DNA of 64,000 nt from Bacteroidaceae bacterium (GTDB lineage: Bacteria; Bacteroidota; Bacteroidia; Bacteroidales; Bacteroidaceae): NCBI GenBank assembly GCA_024401095.1, contig JAKSLR010000013.1, positions 1 to 64,000 of the forward strand, read 5' to 3'. Under the pieces are notes generated by a model. The model saw only the letters and a program-made list of their open reading frames with translations. It ran no database searches and was not told the origin of the DNA. Shown piece by piece: positions 21,645 to 32,419 of the stretch (position 1 is its first letter; each line of letters starts with the position of its first letter). The position numbers and the translations under genes are program-made.

Positions 21645-24600
21645 TTACAATGTTACGGGTTCAATTTTATTCTTGTAGACATACCACAGGCAGCCTTCCA
21701 CGTTTTGGTATCCCATGCGTAGAAGCAGTTCCATGTAGCCTCTTACCTGTTTCTGATGTTCTGGTTTTGGCTTACCGAACTTGAAATCTACTACCATGAC
21801 CTTGTCGTCTTTGATCATGACACGGTCAGGGCGCTGCGCCTTCATGCCTTGAGGTGTATGCTGCAGGATGTCGCACTCATTGATGACAGTCCACGATCCT
21901 GAGAACCAGTCTTTTGCGGTTTTGTTCTCCAAGGCATTGTGCACGAGTTGTGCGATGCGTTTTTGAGTGAGATTGCTGCCAATGACACCATCGAACTCAT
22001 ATTTCTGGAGCTGTGCATCCACGTCATCAGCCGTCTTGATGGACGAGAAGAGGCTGTGCAGGATAAGTCCCTGTTGAATGTATTCCTGATTTTCCGGAAG
22101 GTCTTCGCTCTCAATGAACTGCTGGCTCTTGTTACTCTGGCGGAATTCTACATGAGTGATGTTGCTCTGCAGCTTGACCTGCGTTTCTGTCGGTACTGCC
22201 AGCAGCGGGTTCTCTGATGTGTCTTTCTGCTCCTTATTGAAAGAGAGTTCACCGAAACTACGGGTAAAGTCTTCGTCTTCTTTCTGTTGTTTTTCTTCTT
22301 CCGTTCCTTTTTCCTTGAGTACGTTGAAGAGGAGAGCAGAAACCGAAGAGTTGGGATAGGTACCGTTTTTGTTTTTCTTCGGACGTCTGCCTAGAATGAA
22401 AAGGTTAGCTTTAGGGCGGGTGAAAGCCACGTACAGTAGGTTGATGTTATCAATCCACTGTTGCTGGAGCTCCTTGTTATATTCTTCTTGAAAATCACTT
22501 TCCTTCATTTCCTTGCCAAAGTCTACCGGAGCTACAGGCAATTCCTGAGGATCATCGGAGTGTGTTTCTGTCCAGAGCGTTACGTTGCGGTAACGTACCA
22601 TGTCCCAGTCGCAGTATGGAATGATGACGTGTTGGAATTCCAATCCCTTGGACGCGTGAATGGAATGTACCTGTACGCCGTTTATCTTTCCGGCAGGGAT
22701 TTTCTTATCCTTCAGGGTTTCTTCCCAATAGGAAAGAAAGGCCAGAATATCACCGGGTTCCTTGCTGAGGAATTCCATAACTTGATCCAGGAAGTAGAAC
22801 ATGTAAGCCTCTTGTTTTTCTAGTTTCTGGATCTGGAAGAGCTGGATGATGTTCTCAATCAGTTCATATAACGGAAGTAATTTTAATACTTTTAGGTTTG
22901 CGGTGAATCCTTCTGGTAGAAGCGCTGCTTTATCGGCAGTTTCGCAGAGCTGGTCCAAGGAGAATGGATTACCCAGAATTTTGTTCTGGTAGACTCGAGC
23001 CAGCTGGGTTACAGCCAGTGTGTCTGTCTGGTCGTTCAGGTAGCTCAGGGCATCAATGACGGTACAAACAGCTTCAGAGGCATTCAGTAAGAAAGCCTCG
23101 GCTGAGACAATAGGAATATCTTTCAGGTTCTTGGCAAAATAAGAGGCGATTTCTGGGATAGGGGCCTTGGCACGTACCAGAATGGCAATGTCGTTCAACT
23201 CTGCTCCGTTTTCCCGGAGCATTTGTATGGTGTTTGCCACCTCCTTGATGGTTTCTGTCTTGTATTCTTCGGGGCGGTTCGGGTTGTTCTCGTTGATCAA
23301 TGTGATGTGTACATAACCTTGTCCCTGGTTCTCTGGCTTGATGTCTTGTATTACATCCTTGTATACGTTTCCGATGAGGGCTGGCAGGTTTTCCTTCCCT
23401 TCCTCTTTTTTCATGAGCTCGAGGAGATCGGTAAAGAAGCAATTGTTGAAACCTATGATATTTCCTAAACTTCGACGGTTAATGTATAGCGGAGTTGACT
23501 CTATCTCTCCCAAATGTGGAAGTTCTGCTCTGATGTTTCCCAAGATGCTCCAATCACCGTTTCTCCATCGGTAAATGCTTTGCTTGATGTCGCCCACAAT
23601 CAAGCTACTGTTTCCTTTGGAAAGACATTCGATGAGTAAGGACTTGAAGTTGTTCCACTGCATGCGTGAGGTGTCCTGGAATTCGTCTATCATGATGTGT
23701 TCCAGGCGTGTACCTATTTTTTCAAAGATGAAAGGCGCATCGCTATCATCGATGAGCTTGTTCAGCAATAATGGTGTTTCGGCCAGCAGTAAGCGGTTAT
23801 TTCTGGTGTTCTCTTCACGAAGTTGACGGTGAATGCTGGAGAGCAACTGGAGGTCATTGAAATGCCGGCGTAAACAGCGTTTGGTGTTAATTAACCGGTT
23901 AGCTTTGCAACGTGCCTTTTCCGTTTCGTTCATTAAAGGAATCCATTGAGTTTCTGCCAGTTGCAGAATCAGTGATTTCTTGGTCTTGTCACTTCCTGGC
24001 CAGGCATTGGCATCTTCCATGAATTGCAGAGTTCTGGAGGTTACGATATCATCGCCGAACTGTCCGTTCAGGATTTTCTGGAAGTATATGGCACCCGACT
24101 TGTCCTTGTATTTGAAATCATCCATTTCAAGCTGGTTCTCAGCTACCAGATCCATAAAGGTGCTGGCATAGGATTTTAACCGGTCTTCCTCTGCATCAAT
24201 GGCTTTCTGCAGGTTGTGTTTGTAGTTCTTGTAAAGGCCTGCGTTGAAATTTTCTTCCAACTTTCCGGCATAATTCTGGTATGTATCGTTGTAGACATCC
24301 TTTCCAAACTGTTTCAGTTTTCTGGTGATGTTCCAGCTGCTGTTTTCGTCAATCCTCTCTTGGATATATTCCAGAATCCATGAGATGATGGGGGAGTCTA
24401 GTGTCAGGTTTTCAATGAGGTTGTCAACTGCTTCATCGATAGCCGATTGCTGGTCCAGATCAAGGTTAATGTTGTTTGAAAGCTGTAATTCATGTGCCAG
24501 GTTTCGTATGATCATCTGGAAGAATGAGTCAATGGTTTCTACGTGGAAAAACGAGAAGTCGTGCAAGATGTTATGTAAAGCTATCTTACATCTCTCTCTG

Positions 24601-24857
24601 ATGACTTTTTCCTCCAGGTTCAAATCTTTCTTTATGCATTGGAAATAGCTGTCCGAATCGCTCAACGAGAAAGCAATCCCATAAAGTTGCGACAGTATGC
24701 GTTCTTTCATCTCTGCAGTGGCCTTGTTTGTGAAGGTTACAGCTAAGATAGAACGGTACTTCTGTGGAGAGTTAACCAGCAGTTTAATGTACTCCAGTGC
24801 TAGTGTGAAAGTTTTTCCGGAACCTGCTGATGCATTGTATATTTGTAATCTTTGCAT
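21645..24857 (-). CDS. addA: AddA-like UvrD-family helicase-nuclease
   Basis: A 1070-residue SF1A helicase with nuclease. Walker A is NASAGSGKTF (8-17), with FTNKATAEMKERI (motif Ia); Walker B is IMIDEFQDTS, motif IV-V HSIHASKGLEF and motif VI LLYVAFTRPK. The C-terminal PD-(D/E)xK nuclease carries RPDRVMIKDDK and MVVDFKFGK. It pairs with AddB in recombinational repair of double-strand breaks. It is the first gene of the operon; a minus-strand TACTTTTG at 24881-24888 lies 24 bases before the start. Divergent from glycogen synthase. Confidence 0.92.
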   Translation of the reverse strand: MQRLQIYNASAGSGKTFTLALEYIKLLVNSPQKYRSILAVTFTNKATAEMKERILSQLYGIAFSLSDSDSYFQCIKKDLNLEEKVIRERCKIALHNILHDFSFFHVETIDSFFQMIIRNLAHELQLSNNINLDLDQQSAIDEAVDNLIENLTLDSPIISWILEYIQERIDENSSWNITRKLKQFGKDVYNDTYQNYAGKLEENFNAGLYKNYKHNLQKAIDAEEDRLKSYASTFMDLVAENQLEMDDFKYKDKSGAIYFQKILNGQFGDDIVTSRTLQFMEDANAWPGSDKTKKSLILQLAETQWIPLMNETEKARCKANRLINTKRCLRRHFNDLQLLSSIHRQLREENTRNNRLLLAETPLLLNKLIDDSDAPFIFEKIGTRLEHIMIDEFQDTSRMQWNNFKSLLIECLSKGNSSLIVGDIKQSIYRWRNGDWSILGNIRAELPHLGEIESTPLYINRRSLGNIIGFNNCFFTDLLELMKKEEGKENLPALIGNVYKDVIQDIKPENQGQGYVHITLINENNPNRPEEYKTETIKEVANTIQMLRENGAELNDIAILVRAKAPIPEIASYFAKNLKDIPIVSAEAFLLNASEAVCTVIDALSYLNDQTDTLAVTQLARVYQNKILGNPFSLDQLCETADKAALLPEGFTANLKVLKLLPLYELIENIIQLFQIQKLEKQEAYMFYFLDQVMEFLSKEPGDILAFLSYWEETLKDKKIPAGKINGVQVHSIHASKGLEFQHVIIPYCDWDMVRYRNVTLWTETHSDDPQELPVAPVDFGKEMKESDFQEEYNKELQQQWIDNINLLYVAFTRPKANLFILGRRPKKNKNGTYPNSSVSALLFNVLKEKGTEEEKQQKEDEDFTRSFGELSFNKEQKDTSENPLLAVPTETQVKLQSNITHVEFRQSNKSQQFIESEDLPENQEYIQQGLILHSLFSSIKTADDVDAQLQKYEFDGVIGSNLTQKRIAQLVHNALENKTAKDWFSGSWTVINECDILQHTPQGMKAQRPDRVMIKDDKVMVVDFKFGKPKPEHQKQVRGYMELLLRMGYQNVEGCLWYVYKNKIEPVTL

Positions 24858-24880
24858 TTCAATTCATGTTTTTTCGATGT

Positions 24881-24888
24881 CAAAAGTA
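24881..24888 (-). promoter_or_regulatory. addAB -7 box
   Basis: CAAAAGTA on the plus strand reads TACTTTTG on the minus strand, 24 bases before the addA ATG. No clear -33 box. Confidence 0.45.
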
Positions 24889-24962
24889 GGAAATATTTTC
24901 TATTTCTTGGCTCTTGTAACAGAAAAAAGCTGTTGACTCTTTTATAATTAAGGGATTTTTAC

Positions 24963-24970
24963 TAATTTTG
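24963..24970 (+). promoter_or_regulatory. glycogen synthase -7 box
   Basis: TAATTTTG, 37 bases before the ATG at 25007. A TTG at 24933 is too far (27 bases) to be a good partner. Confidence 0.5.
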
Positions 24971-25006
24971 CACCCGATTTATAAAATGATGTGATTTCCG
25001 ATAATA

Positions 25007-26683
25007 ATGGTATTAGAAAAAGTTAACCCTGATTACATCTTCGAATCAAGTTGGGAAGTATGTAACAAGGTCGGTGGCATTTATACAGTTTTGTCCACAA
25101 GAGCAAAGACACTTCAGGATGCAAAGAAAGACAAGGTAATCTTTATCGGTCCTGATTTCTGGAAGGACAAGGAAAATCCACTTTTCAAAGAAGATAATAA
25201 GATTTACGCTAAATGGCGTAAACATGCAATAGAGAATGATCAGTTGCAGATTCGCGTGGGACGTTGGAACATTCCAGGTGAACCTGTTGTTGTTCTTGTA
25301 GATTTCAATCCATTTTTTGAACAGCAGAACGATATCTTTGCTTGGGGATGGAACAATTTCCAGGTAGATTCACTTCATGCCTATGGTGATTATGCCGAAG
25401 CTACCATGTTTTCTTGGGCAGCCGGCAAGGTGGTAGAAAGTTTCTACAACTTCCAGCTGAAAGACAAGAAGCAGCAGGTAGTTTATCAGGCTCACGAATG
25501 GATGACCTGCTTAGGTGCTCTTTATATTCAAAAGAATGTTCCTGAGATTGGTACTATCTTTACAACTCATGCAACTTCAATAGGCCGAAGCATTGCTGGT
25601 AATTACAAGCCTCTCTATGATTATCTGTTTGCCTACAATGGTGACCAGATGGCACAGGAGTTGAACATGGAGAGCAAACATTCTATTGAAAAGAGAACCG
25701 CTCATAATGTGGATTGCTTTACAACAGTAAGTGACATTACCGATAACGAATGCAAGGAGCTCCTTGACAAGCCTGCAGATGTTGTATTGCCAAATGGCTT
25801 TGAAAATGATTTTGTACCTACTGGTGCGAAATTCACTGCAGCAAGAAAGAAGGCAAGAGCAAAATTGCTGGAGGTTGCAAACAAGCTGATGGGTACCCAG
25901 TTGGACGATGATACCTTGATTTTGGCTACTAGTGGTCGATATGAGTTTAAAAACAAGGGTATTGATGTTTATCTGGAAGCTCTGGCTCGTTTGAATGCAG
26001 TAGAAGGCTTGAAACGTAATGTGCTGGCATTTGTCAATGTGCCAGGATGGGTAGGTGAGGCTCGTCAGGACCTGAAGGAAAGAATGGAAAGTAAGGAACA
26101 GTTTACTACTCCGTTGGATTTCCCAATGCTTACTCATGAGTTGCATGACCGAAATAATGACAATGTCTTAAGAACATTGGCTGCATGTGGTATGTGGAAT
26201 ACTTCAGATCATAAGGTCAAAGTTATTTTCATTCCTCATTACCAGGATGGTCAGGACGGTATCTTAAACATGCACTATTATGATTTGATTTTAGGAAACG
26301 ATCTTAGTGTCTATCCTTCCTATTATGAGCCATGGGGATACACTCCATTGGAGAGTGTTGCATTCAAGGTGCCAACCATTACCACTGATCTGGCAGGTTT
26401 TGGCCTGTGGGCAAACTCTGAATTTGGACATGTGGGTCAAATAGAAGATGGTGTGAATGTTATTCATCGTACTGATTACAATAATTCTGAGGTAGCTGAC
26501 GCTATTGTGGAAACAGTTGTGAAGTATGCTGCAATGACAGACAAGGAAGTTCAGAATATCCGCCGCAAAGCTGGCAATCTGGCAAAGAAGGCTTTGTGGT
26601 CAAACTTCATTACCTATTATTATAATGCGTATGAAGTAGCATTGAAGAATGCTGCATTGCGTATGGAGAAACAAAAGAAATAA
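25007..26683 (+). CDS. GT3-family glycogen synthase
   Basis: A 558-residue glycosyltransferase of the eukaryote-like GT3 type rather than bacterial GT5 GlgA. The nucleotide-sugar site starts SSWEVCNKVGGIYTVLS (14-30); FTTHATSIGRSIAGN, the acceptor-side HNVDCFTTVSDIT and the C-terminal acid motif YEPWGYTPLESVAF are characteristic. It should extend alpha-1,4-glucan from UDP- or ADP-glucose in the cytoplasm. The ATG at 25007 directly precedes the conserved start. It is 40 bases upstream of the glucan phosphorylase gene, so synthesis and breakdown of storage glycogen are likely co-expressed. Confidence 0.92.
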   Translation: MVLEKVNPDYIFESSWEVCNKVGGIYTVLSTRAKTLQDAKKDKVIFIGPDFWKDKENPLFKEDNKIYAKWRKHAIENDQLQIRVGRWNIPGEPVVVLVDFNPFFEQQNDIFAWGWNNFQVDSLHAYGDYAEATMFSWAAGKVVESFYNFQLKDKKQQVVYQAHEWMTCLGALYIQKNVPEIGTIFTTHATSIGRSIAGNYKPLYDYLFAYNGDQMAQELNMESKHSIEKRTAHNVDCFTTVSDITDNECKELLDKPADVVLPNGFENDFVPTGAKFTAARKKARAKLLEVANKLMGTQLDDDTLILATSGRYEFKNKGIDVYLEALARLNAVEGLKRNVLAFVNVPGWVGEARQDLKERMESKEQFTTPLDFPMLTHELHDRNNDNVLRTLAACGMWNTSDHKVKVIFIPHYQDGQDGILNMHYYDLILGNDLSVYPSYYEPWGYTPLESVAFKVPTITTDLAGFGLWANSEFGHVGQIEDGVNVIHRTDYNNSEVADAIVETVVKYAAMTDKEVQNIRRKAGNLAKKALWSNFITYYYNAYEVALKNAALRMEKQKK

Positions 26684-26723
26684 ATATTAAAAGAATATCC
26701 CTTCAATAATTTTTAAGAGAAAT

Positions 26724-29288
26724 ATGAAAATTAAAGCAAGTAATGCTAATGCTGCTAACTGGAGATCAGAGAATGTGAATTCTACTCTCCCTGTAGAGCT
26801 GGAGAAGCTCAATGAGTTAGCACACAACATGTGGTGGTCATGGAATCACGAGTGTCGTGATTTGTTCTCAAACATCGATGAGGATGCATGGAAGGCATGT
26901 GGTAAGAACCCTGTACTTCTTCTTTCTCACTTGAGCTATGAGAAGATGGAGGCAATGACCAAGGATAAGGCCCTGATGGGTAAGATGGAGGCTGTATATG
27001 ACAAGTTCCGTAAGTATATGGATGTCAAGCCAGACAGCAAGCGCCCTTCAGTAGCTTACCTTTGTATGGAGTATGGTTTGAATCAGGTATTGAAGATCTA
27101 TTCAGGAGGTCTAGGTGTTCTTGCCGGTGACTATTTGAAAGAGGCATCTGACTCTAATGTAAATATGTGTGCAGTAGGTTTCTTGTATCGTTATGGCTAT
27201 TTTACTCAGACTTTGTCTATGGACGGTCAGCAGATAGCAAATTACGAGGCACAGGATTTCAACTCTCTGCCAATTGAGCGTGTTGTAGACGAGAACGGTG
27301 TTCCTGTAGTAGTTGATGTCCCATATATCAATTATCAGGTTCACGCATATGTATGGCGTGTAAATGTAGGTCGTATTCCATTGTATCTGTTGGATACAGA
27401 CAATGAAATGAATTCAGAATTCGACCGTCCTATCACTCACTCACTTTATGGTGGTGACTGGGAAAACCGTATGAAGCAGGAGATCCTGCTGGGTATTGGT
27501 GGTGTATTGACTTTGAAGAAGCTGGGTATCAAGAAGGATATCTATCACTGCAACGAGGGTCATGCTGCTCTTTGCAACGTACAGCGTCTGTTGGATTTCA
27601 TCAATGAGGGTAAGACATTCAATGAGGCTATGGAGTTGGTACGTGTATCTTCTTTGTACACTGTTCATACTCCAGTACCTGCAGGTCACGATTACTTTGA
27701 TGTTCAGTTGTTCAGCAAGTACCTGAGCGTCTATGCAGAAAAGCTGGGTATTTCTTTTGATGAGTTCATTGGTATGGGTCGTATGAACCCTAACGATGCA
27801 GGTGAGCGTTTCTGTATGTCTACATTCGCTTGCAACACTTGTCAGGAGGTTAACGGTGTTAGCTGGTTGCACGGTGAGGTTTCTAAGGATATGTTTGCAG
27901 GTATCTGGAATGGTTACTTCCCAGAGGAAAGCCATGTAGGTTACGTAACTAACGGTGTTCACTTCCCAACTTGGTCTGCAACTGAGTGGAAGACTCTGTA
28001 CGGCAAGTTCTTCAGTAAGAAGTACTATTCTGATCAGAGCAACGCAGAATTATGGGAGGCTATCTACAATGTTCCTGATGAGGAAATTTGGGCTACCCGT
28101 GTAGGTTTGAAGAATAAGTTGATTGACTATATTAAGAATGAGTTCACAGGTAACTGGTTGAAGAACCAGGGTGATCCTGCTCGTATCGTTCAGGTTGTAA
28201 ACCAGATCAATCCTAATGCATTGATTATCGGTTTCGGTCGTCGTTTCGCTACATACAAGCGTGCACACCTGTTGTTTACTGATTTGGATCGTTTGGCTAA
28301 GATTGTCAACAACCCTAAGTACCCAGTACAGTTCTTGTATACAGGTAAGGCTCACCCACATGATGGCGCTGGTCAGGGTCTGATCAAGAAGATCTATGAG
28401 ATTTCTCGCCGTCCAGAATTCCTGGGTAAGATTATTTTCTTGGAGAACTACGACATGCAGTTGGCTCGTCGCTTGGTTTCTGGTGTTGATATCTGGATGA
28501 ATACTCCAACTCGTCCTTTGGAGGCATCTGGTACATCAGGTGAGAAGGCTTTGATGAACGGTGTTGTAAACTTGTCTGTACTTGACGGTTGGTGGTACGA
28601 AGGTTATCGTGAAGGCGCAGGTTGGGCATTGACCGACAAGCGTACTTATCAGAACCAGGAGCATCAGGATCAGCTGGATGCAGCAACTATTTACAACTTG
28701 TTAGAGAACGAGATCCTTCCATTATATTATAATAAGAATGAGAAGGGTTATTCTGAGGGTTGGGTTCGCACTATCAAGAACTCTATTGCTCAGATTGCTC
28801 CTCACTACACCATGAAGCGTCAGCTTGACGATTACTTCACCAAGTTCTATTGTCCAATGGCAGACCGTGCAAAGAAGCTTTACGCTAATGATGCTAAGTT
28901 GGCTAAGGAAATTGCTGCTTGGAAGGAAGCTGTTGCAGAGCGTTGGGATGCTATCCACGTAGTTTCAACTTCTAAGGAAGAGGCTTTGATCAATGGTTTG
29001 GTTGAGACTGGTAAGTCTTACAAGGTTCAGCATGTCATTGATGAGGCTGGCTTGAACGATGCTATCGGCGTTGAATTGGTAACAACATACGTTGATGAGA
29101 AGGGCCGTGACCGCATCAAGTCTATTGAGCCAATGAAGGTCGTTAAGGTTGAAGGAAATCTTTATACCTTCGAGTTGGATCACAAGATGGAGCAGGCTGG
29201 TTCTTACAAGGTTGCATACCGTATGTTCCCTAAGAACGAGAATCTGCCTCACCGTCAGGACTTCTGCTACGTAAAGTGGTTCCTTTAA
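26724..29288 (+). CDS. glgP: alpha-glucan phosphorylase (GT35, DUF3417 type)
   Basis: An 854-residue phosphorylase of the DUF3417-containing bacterial type. The N-terminal domain has [15 protein letters not shown] (about 33-47). The catalytic part includes [53 protein letters not shown] and the PLP-lysine loop [15 protein letters not shown]. It releases glucose-1-phosphate from glycogen using inorganic phosphate. It follows the GT3 synthase in a two-gene unit closed by a strong terminator at 29314. Codon use is strongly biased to few codons (GGT, CGT, AAC), the pattern of highly expressed genes here. Confidence 0.94.
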   Translation: MKIKASNANAANWRSENVNSTLPVELEKLNELAHNMWWSWNHECRDLFSNIDEDAWKACGKNPVLLLSHLSYEKMEAMTKDKALMGKMEAVYDKFRKYMDVKPDSKRPSVAYLCMEYGLNQVLKIYSGGLGVLAGDYLKEASDSNVNMCAVGFLYRYGYFTQTLSMDGQQIANYEAQDFNSLPIERVVDENGVPVVVDVPYINYQVHAYVWRVNVGRIPLYLLDTDNEMNSEFDRPITHSLYGGDWENRMKQEILLGIGGVLTLKKLGIKKDIYHCNEGHAALCNVQRLLDFINEGKTFNEAMELVRVSSLYTVHTPVPAGHDYFDVQLFSKYLSVYAEKLGISFDEFIGMGRMNPNDAGERFCMSTFACNTCQEVNGVSWLHGEVSKDMFAGIWNGYFPEESHVGYVTNGVHFPTWSATEWKTLYGKFFSKKYYSDQSNAELWEAIYNVPDEEIWATRVGLKNKLIDYIKNEFTGNWLKNQGDPARIVQVVNQINPNALIIGFGRRFATYKRAHLLFTDLDRLAKIVNNPKYPVQFLYTGKAHPHDGAGQGLIKKIYEISRRPEFLGKIIFLENYDMQLARRLVSGVDIWMNTPTRPLEASGTSGEKALMNGVVNLSVLDGWWYEGYREGAGWALTDKRTYQNQEHQDQLDAATIYNLLENEILPLYYNKNEKGYSEGWVRTIKNSIAQIAPHYTMKRQLDDYFTKFYCPMADRAKKLYANDAKLAKEIAAWKEAVAERWDAIHVVSTSKEEALINGLVETGKSYKVQHVIDEAGLNDAIGVELVTTYVDEKGRDRIKSIEPMKVVKVEGNLYTFELDHKMEQAGSYKVAYRMFPKNENLPHRQDFCYVKWFL

Positions 29289-29313
29289 TTTGAATTGAAA
29301 TATACACAATAAG

Positions 29314-29345
29314 AAGGGGTACACGATCTGTGTATCCCTTTTTTT
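29314..29345 (+). terminator. terminator of the glycogen operon
   Basis: AAGGGGTACAC (29314-29324) pairs with GTGTATCCCTT (29330-29340) with one G-T wobble, followed by seven T. Confidence 0.85.
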
Positions 29346-29365
29346 ATCTTAAAAATTGCGTAATT

Positions 29366-29399
29366 ATTGCATTCATTCCAAAATTTAACAGTAAATTTG
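29366..29399 (+). promoter_or_regulatory. promoter of the sigma-54 activator gene
   Basis: ATTG at 29366-29369, 22-base spacer, TAAATTTG at 29392-29399, 20 bases before the ATG. Confidence 0.6.
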
Positions 29400-29418
29400 T
29401 GAGCCTTAATAGATATAT

Positions 29419-30636
29419 ATGACACAAGACATTCAGAGAGTCAAGCTTAGGTATGGAATTGTGGGAAACTCTGAGGAGTTAAACCGTGCTTTAGATGTTG
29501 CTTTGCAAGTGGCACCTACCGATCTGTCTGTTTTGATTGTCGGAGAAAGTGGTGTCGGTAAGGAGCACTTTCCTAGACTGATCCATGACAATAGTTTAAG
29601 AAAGCATGGAAAGTACTTCGCCGTGAATTGTGGTTCAATCCCAGAAGGTACAATTGACTCAGAACTCTTTGGACATATGAAGGGTTCTTTTACAGGTGCT
29701 GTAAGCGATCATAAGGGTTACTTTGAAGAGGCAGATGGAGGAACCTTATTTCTGGATGAAGTAGGGGAACTTCCTCTTTCTACACAGGCTCGTTTGCTTC
29801 GTGTCTTGGAAACAGGAGAATTTATTCGTGTGGGATCAAGTGATGTGCGCAAGACGAACGTCAGAATAGTGGCTGCTACCAATGTAAATATGCAACAGGC
29901 TATTGTAAACCGCCGTTTTCGTGAGGATTTGTATTACCGATTGAATACTATTCCTATTTCTGTACCTCCATTGCGTGACAGAAAAGAAGATATCTGTAAG
30001 TTGTTTGCTAAGTTTGCGGGAGAAATTTCTGAGAAATATAACATGCCACCGGTTCGGCTGATTGATGATGCCGCACGTCAGGTACTCATGAATTATAAAT
30101 GGCCGGGAAATATCCGCCAATTAAAGAATATTACAGAGCAGATCTCCATTCTGGAACACACACGCGAGTTAACTGCAGAGGTGTTATTTCATTATATTCC
30201 AAATGATCCTGACGAGACATTGCCTGCAATTGTTCCACATGCAAATCGTGAACAAAGTATTAATAACGAGGTGCTGCTGAATATGATTTCTGTCCTCAAA
30301 TCGGAGATTGACAATCTGAAAAAGGATATGGAAGATTTGAAAAAGGGAACTCCTTCTTCAAGGGATTCTGTTGTTGGCATCCCACATACGATATCTGTAA
30401 CAGGAGGTAAACATCAATCTATGTTTCAGCCAGAAGACATTGATGAAGTGGAAGAGTATAGAGACGAGGTTCTTCCTATTTCAGACCCCCCTTCATTTAC
30501 GGTGAAAGATAGTGAGAAAATGCTGATTGTAAATACATTGAAAAAATGTAATGGTAAGCGTAAGGATGCTGCTCAGATTCTGGGAATTTCAGAAAGGACG
30601 CTATATCGAAAAATAAAAGATTATGGATTGGAGTAA
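29419..30636 (+). CDS. sigma-54 interacting AAA+ transcriptional regulator (no receiver domain)
   Basis: 405 residues. The AAA+ domain begins almost at once: Walker A GESGVGKE (42-49), GSFTGA loop (89-94) that contacts sigma-54, Walker B TLFLDE (109-114), and the arginine finger region RFREDLYYRLN. The canonical GAFTGA has Ser for the first Ala. A coiled segment (SEIDNLKKDMEDLKK) and a Fis-type HTH (KDAAQILGISERTLYRKIK) end the protein. The N-terminal sensor is only about 20 residues, so control must come from elsewhere. It overlaps lptE by 14 bases and heads the lptE-repeat-secG operon. Confidence 0.92.
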   Translation: MTQDIQRVKLRYGIVGNSEELNRALDVALQVAPTDLSVLIVGESGVGKEHFPRLIHDNSLRKHGKYFAVNCGSIPEGTIDSELFGHMKGSFTGAVSDHKGYFEEADGGTLFLDEVGELPLSTQARLLRVLETGEFIRVGSSDVRKTNVRIVAATNVNMQQAIVNRRFREDLYYRLNTIPISVPPLRDRKEDICKLFAKFAGEISEKYNMPPVRLIDDAARQVLMNYKWPGNIRQLKNITEQISILEHTRELTAEVLFHYIPNDPDETLPAIVPHANREQSINNEVLLNMISVLKSEIDNLKKDMEDLKKGTPSSRDSVVGIPHTISVTGGKHQSMFQPEDIDEVEEYRDEVLPISDPPSFTVKDSEKMLIVNTLKKCNGKRKDAAQILGISERTLYRKIKDYGLE

Positions 30637-31141
30637 GAAATTATATATTTTCTGTTGTTTTTTCTGTTGTTTGCTCTTGTCATCTTGTAGTATAAAATTT
30701 GCTTTCAATGGTGCATCTATTGACTACAATGAGACCAAGACAATAACGATTGAACAGTTCCCAATCCGTTCTTCTTACGTGTGGGGACCTATGGCCTCTA
30801 TGTTTAACAATGAACTGACAGATGTTTTTGCCAAGTCAACAAGACTACAACAGGTTAGACGTAATGGAGATCTTGTTATATCTGGTGAGATAACAGATTA
30901 TAGCCAGATGAACCAGGCTGTAGGTGCCGATGGCTATTCTGCACAGGTTTCTTTGAAAATGACAGTCAATGTAAGATTTACAAACAATAAAAGACACGAG
31001 CAGGATTTTGAACAATCTTTTTCTGCAACTACACAATATGATTCTACCCAGCAACTTACTGCTGTGCAAGAGCAATTAGTGCAGGAAATGTGTGAAAATA
31101 TTGTAGACCAAATATTTAATGCTACAGTAGCAAACTGGTAA
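30623..31141 (+). CDS. lptE: LptE-like outer-membrane LPS-assembly lipoprotein
   Basis: 172 residues with a lipoprotein signal ending LLLSSC (Cys22). The mature part begins SIKFAFNGASIDYNETKTI and has the FPIRS / LVISGEITDY pattern of LptE-like proteins of Bacteroidetes. In the family LptE plugs LptD and helps deliver LPS to the surface. The start overlaps the regulator's 3' end by 14 bases and the stop is one base before the next gene. The N-terminal hydrophobic stretch is Cys-rich (FCCFFCC), which is unusual but compatible with a signal. Confidence 0.82.
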   Translation: MDWSKKLYIFCCFFCCLLLSSCSIKFAFNGASIDYNETKTITIEQFPIRSSYVWGPMASMFNNELTDVFAKSTRLQQVRRNGDLVISGEITDYSQMNQAVGADGYSAQVSLKMTVNVRFTNNKRHEQDFEQSFSATTQYDSTQQLTAVQEQLVQEMCENIVDQIFNATVANW

Positions 31142-31142
31142 A

Positions 31143-31910
31143 ATGGATTTGTATCAGTACATCGGACATCCAGAACTTTTAGATCACGACTCGTTATACG
31201 AGTTGCGAAGTCTTCTTGCACGCTTTCCTTACTACCAGTCAGCTCGTTTGTTGTATCTTCAGAATCTCTATCTTTTGCATGACTCTTCTTTTGGAGAGGA
31301 ACTTCGGAAGGCTGCAATTTATGTTGCAGATTGCAGAGCTTTATTTGACATGATTGAGGGTAAGAATTATGTTATAGCTCCTCATGAACGCTCTTTAGCA
31401 GAAGAGTCTGCGTTGCAGAATTCAGACCGAACACTCTCTTTGATTAATGATTTCTTAAGTACTCTCCCTGCAGAAGGAACAGAACATATGAAAGTTCCTG
31501 TAAATCCTGCGACGGATTATGTGGCTTACCTAATGCAGATGGATGATGTAGCATCTGAGGAAAAGCTCACCAATGAGTCAAATCGAACAGATGATCTGAT
31601 CAGTCAGTTTATTAGCTCTCATCCTTCAGCAGAAAGAGTGGAATTGCCGGATAATCCTGCGCTGGCTCCAGAAGTCAATGAAACAGCAGGTTCAATGAAT
31701 AATAGAGAAGAAACAGACACGGAAATCCTCGAAGAATCCTGCTTGACAGAAACCTTAGCAAAAATCTACATTCGCCAGCGTAGATATTCAAAGGCATTGG
31801 AAATTATTCGACGATTAAATTTGAAAAATCCAAAAAAAAGTGCTTACTTTGCAGACCAAATGAGATTTTTGGAAAAATTGATTATAAACAATAAAAACAA
31901 TAAAGAATAA
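31143..31910 (+). CDS. helical repeat (TPR-like) protein of unknown function
   Basis: 255 residues, cytoplasmic, no signal. The N-terminal part (DHDSLYELRSLLARFPYYQ, SARLLYLQNLYLLH) and the C-terminal helix pair (LAKIYIRQRRYSKALEIIRRL, then LKNPKKSAYFADQ) look like tetratricopeptide repeats, joined by an acidic linker with Asn/Pro/Glu. It is always seen between LptE and SecG in related genomes as far as I recall, but the role is unknown. One base separates it from each neighbour. Confidence 0.7.
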   Translation: MDLYQYIGHPELLDHDSLYELRSLLARFPYYQSARLLYLQNLYLLHDSSFGEELRKAAIYVADCRALFDMIEGKNYVIAPHERSLAEESALQNSDRTLSLINDFLSTLPAEGTEHMKVPVNPATDYVAYLMQMDDVASEEKLTNESNRTDDLISQFISSHPSAERVELPDNPALAPEVNETAGSMNNREETDTEILEESCLTETLAKIYIRQRRYSKALEIIRRLNLKNPKKSAYFADQMRFLEKLIINNKNNKE

Positions 31911-31911
31911 A

Positions 31912-32301
31912 ATGTACATCTTATTTGTAATTTTAGTAGTTCTTGCATCTATTTTGATGGTCCTGATTGTTTTGATTCAGAACTCAAAGGGAGGTGGTTT
32001 GGCTTCTAGCTTTGCTGCATCTAACCAGATTATGGGTGTTCGTAAGACCACCGATGTCTTGGAGAAAGGTACTTGGATTTTGGCTGGTGCTATTGTAGCC
32101 TTGAGTGTTGTTTCTGCATTCTTTGTTCCATCAAGTATTAGTGAGTCTTCTGTTATTCTGAAGGAAGCTACTCAGCAGAATGCAACAAATCCTGGAACAA
32201 TTCCTGGTTTCGGCGCATCTAATACTGAAGAGGCTGCTCCTGTAGCTGCTCCAGCTGCTGATGCAAGTGCAACTGAAACTCCTGCTCCTGCAGCTGAGTA
32301 A
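31912..32301 (+). CDS. secG: preprotein translocase subunit SecG
   Basis: 129 residues with two membrane spans (about 2-22 and 55-76) around the conserved IQNSKGGGLASSF loop, the SecG hallmark. An Ala/Pro/Thr-rich periplasmic tail (about 95-129) is typical for Bacteroidetes SecG. It assists SecYE in protein export. It is last in the operon, directly before a strong terminator. Confidence 0.94.
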   Translation: MYILFVILVVLASILMVLIVLIQNSKGGGLASSFAASNQIMGVRKTTDVLEKGTWILAGAIVALSVVSAFFVPSSISESSVILKEATQQNATNPGTIPGFGASNTEEAAPVAAPAADASATETPAPAAE

Positions 32302-32340
32302 TTCAGTTAGAGTCTGATATTAAAAACTCAGAAATAAAAA

Positions 32341-32366
32341 GGCTCCTCATTTGAGGGGCCTTTTTT
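32341..32366 (+). terminator. terminator after secG
   Basis: GGCTCCTC (32341-32348) and GAGGGGCC (32353-32360) form an 8-base-pair stem with one G-T pair, loop ATTT, followed by six T. Confidence 0.88.
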
Positions 32367-32419
32367 ATTGGATAGATAATTCATCCCCATAGAGCACAAT
32401 GCTCATGAGGAGAATCGAT